Positions 56,721-64,000 of a stretch of 64,000 nt of DNA are shown one piece after another. The position numbers were made by a program, and so were the translations under genes. Source of the stretch: Glandiceps talaboti (Eukaryota > Hemichordata > Enteropneusta > Spengelidae). The notes under the pieces are model-generated. The model made no database searches and was not told the DNA's origin. It was given only the letters and a program-made list of their open reading frames with translations. The DNA lies in assembly GCF_964340395.1 (NCBI RefSeq), contig NC_135565.1, positions 1,573,501 to 1,637,500 on the forward strand, in the 5' to 3' direction. Position 1 is the first letter of the stretch. Every line of letters begins with the position of its first letter.

Positions 56721-59410
56721 AGCAATAGGACTAAGCCCATAGCAATAGGACTAAGCCCATAGCAATATGACTAAGCCCATGGCAATAGGACTAAGCCCAT
56801 AGCAATAGTACTAAGCCCATAGCAATAGGACTAAGCCCATGGCAATAGGACTAAGCCCATAGCAATAGTACTAAGCCCATAGCAATAGTACTAAGCCCAT
56901 AGCAATAGTACTAAGCCCATAGCAATAGGACTAAGCCCATAGCAATAGTACTAAGCCCATAGCAATAGGACTAAGCCCATAGCAATAGTACTAAGCCCTT
57001 AGCAATAGGACTAAGCCCATAGCAATAGGACTAAGCCCATAGCAATAGGACTAAGCCCATAGCAATATGACTAAGCCCATAGCAATAGTACTAAGCCCAT
57101 AGCAATAGGACTAAGCCCATAGCAATAGGACTAAGCCCATAGCAATAGGACTAAGCCCATAGCAATAGTACTAAGCCCATGGCAATAGGACTAAGCCCAT
57201 AGCAATAGGACTAAGCCCATAGCAATAGGACTAAGCCCATAGCAATAGGACTAAGCCCATAGCAATAGTACTAAGCCCATAGCAATAGTACTAAGCCCAT
57301 GGCAATAGGACTAAGCCCATGGCAATAGGACTAAGCCCATAGCAATAGGACTAAGCCCATAGCAATAGTACTAAGTCCATAGCAATAGTACTAAGCCCAT
57401 AGCAATAGTACTAAGCCCATAGCAATAGTACTAAGCCCATAGCAATAGTACTAAGCCCATGGCAATAGGACTAAGCCCATAGCAATAGGACTAAGCCCAT
57501 AGCAATAGGACTAAGCCCATAGCAATAGTACTAAGCCCATAGCAATAGTACTAAGCCCATAGCAATAGTACTAAGCCCATAGCAATAGTACTAAGCCCAT
57601 ACCAATAGTACTAAGCCCATGGCAATAGTACTAAGCCCATGGCAATAGTACTAAGCCCATGGCAATAGTACTAAGCCCATGGCAATAGGACTAAGCCCAT
57701 GGCAATAGTACTAAGCCCATAGCAATAGGACTAAGCCCATAGCAATTGTACTAAGCCCATAGCAATAGTACTAAGCCCATAGCAATAGTACTAAGCCCAT
57801 AGCAATAGGACTAAGCCCATGGCAATAGGACTAAGCCCATGGCAATAGGACTAAGCCCATGGCAATAGTACTAAGCCCATAGCAATAGTACTAAGCCCAT
57901 AGCAATAGGACTAAGCCCATAGCAATAGGACTAAGCCCATGGCAATAGGACTAAGCCCATGGCAATAGTACTTAGCCCATAGCAATAGTACTAAGCCCAT
58001 AGCAATAGGACTAAGCCCATAGCAATAGGACTAAGCCCATGGCAATAGGACTAAGCCCATGGCAATAGTACTAAGCCCATGGCAATATGACTAAGCCCAT
58101 AGCAATAGGACTAAGCCCATGGAAATAGTACTAAGCCCATGGCAATAGGACTAAGCCCATGGCAATAGTACTAAGCCCATGGCAATAGTACTAAGCCCAT
58201 GGCAATAGGACTAAGCCCATAGCAATAGTACTAAGCCCATAGCAATAGGACTAAGCCCATAGCAATAGTACTAAGCCCATAGCAATAGGACTAAGCCCAT
58301 AGCAATAGTACTAAGCCCATAGCAATAGTACTAAGCCCATAGCAATAGGACTAAGCCCATAGCAATAGTACTAAGCCCATGGCAATAGGACTAAGCCCAT
58401 AGCAATAGGACTAAGCCCATAACAATAGTACTAAGCCCATAGCAATAGGACTAAGCCCATAGCAATAGTACTAAGCCCATAGCAATAGTACTAAGCCCAT
58501 AGCAATAGTACTAAGCCCATAGCAATAGTACTAAGCCCATACCAATAGTACTAAGCCCATAGCAATAGGACTAAGCCCATAGCAATAGTACTAAGCCCAT
58601 AGCAATAGGACTAAGCCCATAGCAATAGGACTAAGCCCATAGCAATAGGACTAAGCCCATAGCAATAGTACTAAGCCCATGGCAATAGTACTAAGCCCAT
58701 AGCAATAGGACTAAGCCCATAGCAATAGGACTAAGCCCATAGCAATAGGACTAAGCCCATAGCAATAGTACTAAGCCCATAGCAATAGTACTAAGCCCAT
58801 AGCAATAGTACTAAGCCCATAGCAATAGGACTAAGCCCATACCAATAGTACTAAGCCCATAGCAATAGTACTAAGCCCATAGCAATAGTACTAAGCCCAT
58901 AGCAATAGTACTAAGCCCATAGCAATAGTACTAAGCCCATAGCAATAGTACTAAGCCCATAGCAATAGTACTATGCCCATAGCAATAGTACTAAGCCCAT
59001 AGCAATAGTACTAAGCCCATAGCAATAGTACTAAGCCCATGGCAATAGTACTAAGCCCATGGCAATAGGACTAAGCCCATGGCAATAGGACTAAGCCCAT
59101 AGCAATAGGACTAAGCCCATAGCAATAGGACTAAGCCCATGGCAATAGGACTAAGCCCATGGCAATAGGACTAAGCCCATAGCAATAGGACTAAGCCCAT
59201 AGCAATAGTACTAAGCCCATAGCAATAGTACTAAGCCCATAGCAATAGGACTAAGCCCATAGCAATAGTACTAAGCCCATAGCAATAGGACTAAGCCCAT
59301 GGCAATAGGACTAAGCCCATAGCAATAGTACTAAGCCCATAGCAATAGGACTAAGCCCATGGCAATAGGACTAAGCCCATAGCAATAGGACTAAGCCCAT
59401 AGCAATAGGA
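56721..59410. repeat. Minisatellite, 20-bp unit, ~134 copies
   Basis: The unit is AGCAATAGGACTAAGCCCAT, with exact 20-bp register throughout. Two-state sites are AGGAC/AGTAC and CATAGC/CATGGC; rarer variants are ATGACT and ACCAAT. It is entered through AAATATGTCTAGCAA, i.e. inside a dispersed ~115-bp repeat whose own sequence (TAGCAACAAGACCATGCCCA TAGCAAC) has AGCAAC twice, 20 bp apart. Confidence 0.98.
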
Positions 59411-59579
59411 CAACTACATTTTTGACACAATTGGCCCTAGCAACCACTACCATGCCTTTTGCAAATGGATGGCAGTATATTTTGGTCACATAACAACAAT
59501 ATCTGGAAGGTAAGAGATTCAACATTCAAAAAATATAATACAAATACCCCTTGACAACGCCCATCACAAAGACAACAGG

Positions 59580-60300
59580 GATTCTTAAACAAGTGAACAA
59601 ACATTCAAAAAGTGTATGCAAATATGCCTAGCAACAAGACCATGCCCATAGCAACAGCTAAATGATCACATATATTGCAAAGATAACAACAGGAATTAAA
59701 TAGACAAGAGAATAAACATTCAAAAAATGTGTGTAAATGTGCCTAGCAACAAGCCCACACTCATAGCATCAATGGTCAAATGATCACATATATTGCAAAG
59801 ATAACAACAGGGATTAATAGACAAGTGAATAAACATTCCAAAAATGTATCTAAATATGCCTAGCAACAAGACCACACCCATAGCAACAGCCAAATGATCA
59901 CATCTATTGCAAAGATAACACAGGGATTAATAGACAAGTGAATAAACATTCCAAAAATGTATGTAAATATGCCTAGCAACAAGACCACACCCATACCAAC
60001 AGCCAAATGATCACATATATTGCAAAGATAACAAGGATTTGATAATAGACAAATGAAGAAACATTCAAAAAATATATGCAAATATAACTAGCAACAAGAC
60101 CATGCCCATAGCAACAGCCAAATCATGTATATTGCGAAGATACATCAGGGATTCATAGACAAGTGAACAAACATTCAAAAAATGTATGCAAATATGTCTA
60201 GCACTATGACCACGCCCATACATGTACACGTAGCAACAGCCAAATGACCATGTATATTGCAAAGATAACAACAGGGTTGGATAGGCAACTGGATAATCAT
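59580..60300 (+). repeat. Tandem run of the dispersed ~115-120-bp repeat, ~6 copies
   Basis: Each unit holds AAATATGCCTAGCAACAAGA, CCATAGCAACAGCCAAATGA, TCACATATATTGCAAAGATA and ACAAGTGAATAAACATTC. Copies are 85-95 % alike by eye. The run lies just upstream of the RLIG1 coding exon and ends with a terminal segment, CAGTTGTGCTACAATGCAAT, at about 60.39 kb. Confidence 0.9.
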
Positions 60301-60486
60301 TCAGCAAATGAACACCTACATTGTATACATGTACCTACATGTAGCATGGATCAGCATGTGGGTAAACATTTTAAAATTGTACAGTTGTGCTACAATGCAA
60401 TTGGCACTAGTTTTGAATGAATGATCAAATTTTCCTACTCAGTAATGATGTATTTTTAATATATGCTAATTTCAGAGTGAAGAGCT

Positions 60487-60688
60487 ATGCCAAACAGTGT
60501 ACAGTCTAAGGTATCATGTGTTTTTAAGACCATCGTCATTGAAGGTAAATCCAGCAAGAGACAACACCAGCAGTATAAAGTGATTGCATCCAAAGAAATC
60601 AAAGATAAAGCCATAGATGCTGGTATTGAAACAGCTACTGCCACTGAGAAACTAGATGGAACATGTGTTTATGTTCATGAGTTCAAAG
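60487..60688 (+). CDS. RLIG1: RLIG1 coding exon 1
   Basis: The ATG at 60487 sits 11 nt after a good acceptor (GCTAATTTCAG, AG at 60474-60475), so the exon starts at 60476 with a short UTR. The donor is AAAG|GTCAGT, phase 1. It contains the catalytic EKLDG motif. No earlier in-frame ATG is supported by homology: the human N-terminus is only a few residues longer. Confidence 0.95.
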
Positions 60689-63600
60689 GTCAGTCAATTT
60701 AATGTAAATGCGGTTAGTTTTCCTGATCCTATAGAGCTTTCAATGTTTTTCAAATCATGAAATGAAAGAAAAACGACACTTTGTACAATGACAAACTGAC
60801 ACCATGTACAGGGATTTTCTTGACCAAACTTGTTCACGAGTAGCTGTTTGCAATCTCAGTATTAAAATTCTGCTTGTTTTTAAAAATACTCCTCATTTGA
60901 TATTTCACTTGTCATTAATAATGACATTTTATCAGCCAATGGACCAATAGAGCCAATATTAATAATGACATCTTGTCAGCCAATGGACCAATGTGAAATT
61001 CTAAAATTCTCAGTATTAAAAGTGATTCAAAATACTCACATTCACTATTGCTATTTTGCTAGCTGACATGTTCTTGAAACATATTTTGGTTTTAAAACTT
61101 TAAAAAAAAAGCATCTGCAAACACCTTAAAATGACATTTTTTCAGTTAGTTCCCTGGCGGCTTTACTTGAGAGTTTTTGGTTATTTCCGGTCCTGCCTAG
61201 ACCATTCCATTTTGTGATGTCATACAGGTGAATAAAAAACTCAACAATATTGTAAAAAATACATTGCTGATGCATGGTTGTAATAGACATCAGTAAACAA
61301 AAACTACAATCTACAGTTCTCATCAACCAACCTTTATGCCAATGTTTACCCAGCCTACCTGACTATTGTCTGTACTGTGTCTGTGGGTAATACAAACAAA
61401 TTATTTATGCCAATGTTTACCCAGCCTACCTGACTATTGTCTGTACTGTGTCTGTGGGTAATACAAACAAATTATTTATTTGAAGTTTCCATATTATGTC
61501 CCCCAAATTGTTTAGATGGGCAAAATAAATTAAAACAGCTAGACTCGATATACCTAAATAAAAATATACATAAATACTTGTAATTTTGGGGTGTTTCACA
61601 GTCAGTGACTTTTATTTACCTGATTTATTATTTGCTGACAAGAGCACTGTGATACCGTCGTGACGGCATATTTTAGCCCTATCACTCATGTCACCTTTTC
61701 AATGGCGCATTTAACAACAAAGTAAACATATTTCATCTCAAATAAAATATACTAGTATCTATTAGAATACCCACGGAAAACTTCAATAAGGAATATCAGG
61801 ACATGTCCATACATACACTACTTCAGCTTTGATCAGGGAGTGGTCCTACTGCCATGGCAACAGTGACTGCCTGTGAAACAAAACTTCTGCTTTGACAACA
61901 CTACCCACCTACCGATAATTGAATATGTACATGTAATAATCATGTGTACTCTGTGATAAGAAACATGCAATAATTCGAGTCCCCAATAAGTCGATGAGAC
62001 CTACTTCTGTTTAGTTCGAATGCAAGTTTCTGAGGTGTTACATGGGTGTCAGACTAGGGCTAGAATATCAGCCCTGGCCGAAAATAATATATGTAAACTC
62101 GCAGTCACAAGCCAAACATGTAACAATACAAGACCACAACATAAACTGTGAAACATTTACAGGTCACTATCATTTCATATATAGGCAACAACTCAATTTG
62201 ATTTATTTTTATGGCAAAATAAATATAATAATGAAAAAAATTATCAACCCAAATGCATGTACATTTTAAAAATGTAAAAGCACCATCAAAACATTGTGCA
62301 ACGGACCTATTCCAACATAGTTACTTAAAGATTGTTTTGATGTCTTGCTACAAATGTACCTATCATCACCTGCATGACCAATTGTTCCCTTCAAAATGGG
62401 ACATTTCCAAATGTCTGGAAGGAGGCAACCATCTTACCATTGGTCAAACAATCAACTGGAGGTACAGACTTGTCCAATTACAGATCAGTTAGTAACCTTT
62501 CATTCATTTCCAAGCTAGTAGAATGGGTTGTTGTCGATCAACTCACCACTCACATGCAGATCAGTGCCCCGCTACCAGTTCATCAATCAGCGTACAGACA
62601 ATAGCACAGTATAGAGACTGTCCTCAGTAAAGTTATGTCAGACATACTTGAGTGTATGGGTCAGAAACAAGTTGCAATTACTGTCGGAAATAATCAGATC
62701 AAAATAGTTGACCATGTCTACAATCTGTGAGGCTGGTTAGATTCAAATCTATCTGTGGTTCTTCATGTTAACCAAATCTGTAAGAGAGTGAATCATAACT
62801 TATACAATCTCTGTCGTATTCATAAATATATTGCAAAGATAACAACAGGGATTAATAGACAAGTGAGTAAACATTCCAAAAACATATGAAAATGTGCCTA
62901 GCAACAACATCACACCCATAGCAACAGCCAAACGATCGCATATATTGCGAAAATAACAAGGATTAATAGACAACTAAATAAACATTCATAAAGTGTATGC
63001 AAATGTGCCTAGCAACAAGACTATGCCCATAGCAACAGCCAAATGATTGCATATATTGCAAAGATAACAACAGGGATTAATAGACAAATGAATAAAATAT
63101 TCAAAAAATGTATACTTAGCAACAAGACCATGTTCATATCAACAGCCATATGATGATATACATGTATATCACAAAGATAACATCAGGGATTCATAGACAA
63201 GTGAATGACTATTCAAAAAAATGTGTACAAATATGTCTAGCAACACGACCACTCCCATAGCAACAGCCAAATGATCGTGTGTATTGCAAAGATAACAAGA
63301 GGACTTGATAGGCAACTGGATAATCATTCAGCAAATGAATACCTATACTTAGCATCAATCAGCAGGTGCATATGCAATTTAAAAAACTGTACAGTTATTG
63401 TAATTATAGTAACCAGTTGGGTTTTTTTTAACTCTATTTGTTTGATTGTTTTACCATGCTTTTAAATCTATTGTATGTACAATGCTTTTGAATATTAATG
63501 AATAGAAAAGGCACTTTAGAGAGTAAACAAACTTTACACTTTAAAAATGCACTCTCCAAATTCAATTAAATTTGGCATGTATTTCAAACATAACTAATTG

Positions 63601-63928
63601 CATATGTTCTGTTGCATTCCAACAATTATTGTGTGTAGGAACGAAAATCTAAAGACTTTGCATTCAGTGTAAATCTGGTTATTTCTAGGAAAACCTTGGT
63701 TGTGGGCAAGATTTGATCAAAAACCAACAAAACAAGCAGATAAGAAGTTTAAGAATTATCAAGCCTGTCACTTGGCATGGGAAATGAATGGAGACAGTGA
63801 TGATGAGCCACAGTGGCAATGGAATGTAGAGAAAGACTTCAGAACTGCACCAGGTGATTGGATACCTGCTGAGGGAGTGCCAATACTAGATGGAATTGCT
63901 CAACCTGATGATAACGGACATATCCCTG
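60487..63928 (+). CDS. RLIG1: RLIG1 (C12orf29) RNA ligase, first two coding exons, 3' end missing
   Basis: Joining 60487-60688 and 63689-63928 gives 147 residues beginning MPNSVQSKVSCVFKTIVIEG. The nucleotidyltransferase motif I is TEKLDGTCVYV, with the predicted adenylated lysine at residue 55 (equivalent to Lys57 of human RLIG1). It is followed by KPWLWARFDQKPTKQADKKF, QWNVEKDFRTAPGDWIPAEG and DDNGHIPG. All of these align in order with the human protein (YLWARLDRKPNKQAEKRF, WNVEEDFKPAPECWIPA, DENGHIPG). RLIG1 joins RNA 5'-phosphate and 3'-OH ends using ATP, by homology. The remaining exons lie beyond the right edge. An acceptor at 60475 implies a separate upstream 5'UTR exon. Confidence 0.95.
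60689..62360. other. RLIG1 intron 1, proximal part
   Basis: It holds a ~50-bp near-duplication (CAGCCAATGGACCAAT at about 60.93 and 60.98 kb) and a 72-bp perfect tandem duplication at 61331-61474. Otherwise nothing is recognisable. Confidence 0.5.
61331..61474. repeat. 72-bp tandem duplication
   Basis: There are two copies of the segment starting TTTATGCCAATGTTTACCCA and ending ATACAAACAAATTAT. I see no difference between them, so the duplication is recent. Confidence 0.93.
62365..62820 (+). pseudogene. Second LINE fragment (reverse transcriptase N-terminal part)
   Basis: The plus frame at 62374 reads GTFPNVWKEATILPLVKQST, then DLSNYRSVSNLSFISKLVEW and PLPVHQSAYRQ. This is the CR1/L2/Jockey-type block FPxxWKxAxVxPLxK...NYRPVSNLxFxSKLxE...QSAYR. 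After a stop, ETVLSKVMSDILECMGQKQV continues the same block. It is a short, dead fragment inside RLIG1 intron 1 and differs from the LINE at 52.7-55.4 kb. Confidence 0.85.
62825..63335 (+). repeat. Tandem run of the dispersed ~115-bp repeat, ~4-5 copies
   Basis: It has the same units as 59.58-60.30 kb (TGCCTAGCAACAAGAC, CCATAGCAACAGCCAAATGA). It directly follows the LINE fragment, and ends with the same GGCAACTGGATAATCATTCA terminus as at 60.29 kb. Confidence 0.9.
63689..63928 (+). CDS. RLIG1: RLIG1 coding exon 2
   Basis: The acceptor is GGTTATTTCTAG and the donor is CCTG|GTAGGC; the 240-nt exon is phase 1-1. It encodes residues 68-147, with WLWARFDQKPTKQADKKFKN and FRTAPGDWIPAEG. The insertion HLAWEMNGDSDDEPQW is a little longer than the corresponding human loop. 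Reading through the donor would give a stop within 20 nt, which supports the splice. Confidence 0.95.
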
Positions 63929-64000
63929 GTAGGCTTTGTAGCCATTGAAAAAACTAAACACATGCATGCATGTATATGTACATGTATTTATTCACATTAA

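Noticed and set aside
59860-60307. Hydrophobic minus-strand open frames resembling small membrane proteins
   Set aside because: They repeat with the ~115-bp dispersed repeat and have no conserved gene structure.

Overview
The window is eukaryotic, intron-rich DNA, AT-rich and crowded with minisatellites and transposon remains. The repeat styles (ACATGTACATG-rich spacers, hAT, LINE and Helentron-type elements) suggest a marine invertebrate. I cannot place it further; hemichordate, amphioxus-like and mollusc genomes all remain possible.

Two protein-coding genes are recognisable, and they appear to diverge from one promoter region. The first is on the minus strand, with its 5' end near 51.7 kb, and runs off the left edge. 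It is an orthologue of ZC3H11A, a CCCH zinc-finger protein of the TREX/mRNA-export machinery. I can place a probable 5'UTR exon at 51.6 kb, a second exon with UTR plus start codon at 44.7-44.9 kb, and thirteen coding exons down to 3.9 kb. Together these give 500 codons in one uninterrupted spliced frame. Three CCCH fingers fill residues 8-84, followed by at least four copies of an [IV]-K-[TS]-[LF]-x-E-[EIL] helix motif. The C-terminal part lies outside the window. The second gene is on the plus strand at 60.5-63.9 kb and beyond the right edge. It is RLIG1 (C12orf29), the animal RNA 5'-phosphate/3'-OH ligase; its first two coding exons are here, including the catalytic-lysine motif EKLDG.

The rest is introns and the roughly 8 kb between the two genes. 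By my count about 40-45 % of the window is tandem repeat, in some twenty independent arrays with units of 20 to 115 bp. The largest are a 21-bp array (6.1-14.8 kb, split by a hAT element), a 49-bp array (21.5-24.4 kb), a 60-bp array (28.9-31.5 kb), a 31-bp array (41.2-44.6 kb), a second 49-bp array (46.4-50.4 kb, split by a transposon) and a 20-bp array (56.7-59.4 kb). Many long open frames on both strands are artefacts of these arrays.

Mobile elements include a hAT with a perfect 8-bp target duplication (8.7-10.5 kb), a related hAT-like copy in reverse (33.6-35.9 kb), and an AT-duplicating element with a SAP-like reading frame (48.4-50.2 kb). There are also three Helentron-associated-like elements with internal 176-bp repeats, foldback MITEs, and three degenerate LINE pieces.

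The most unusual observation concerns splice sites. Two arrays have copied the splice junction of the neighbouring ZC3H11A exon: dozens of 5' splice-site copies lie downstream of coding exon 5, and several 3' splice-site copies upstream of exon 4. A third array may have multiplied a frame-compatible 37-nt micro-exon about 42 times.
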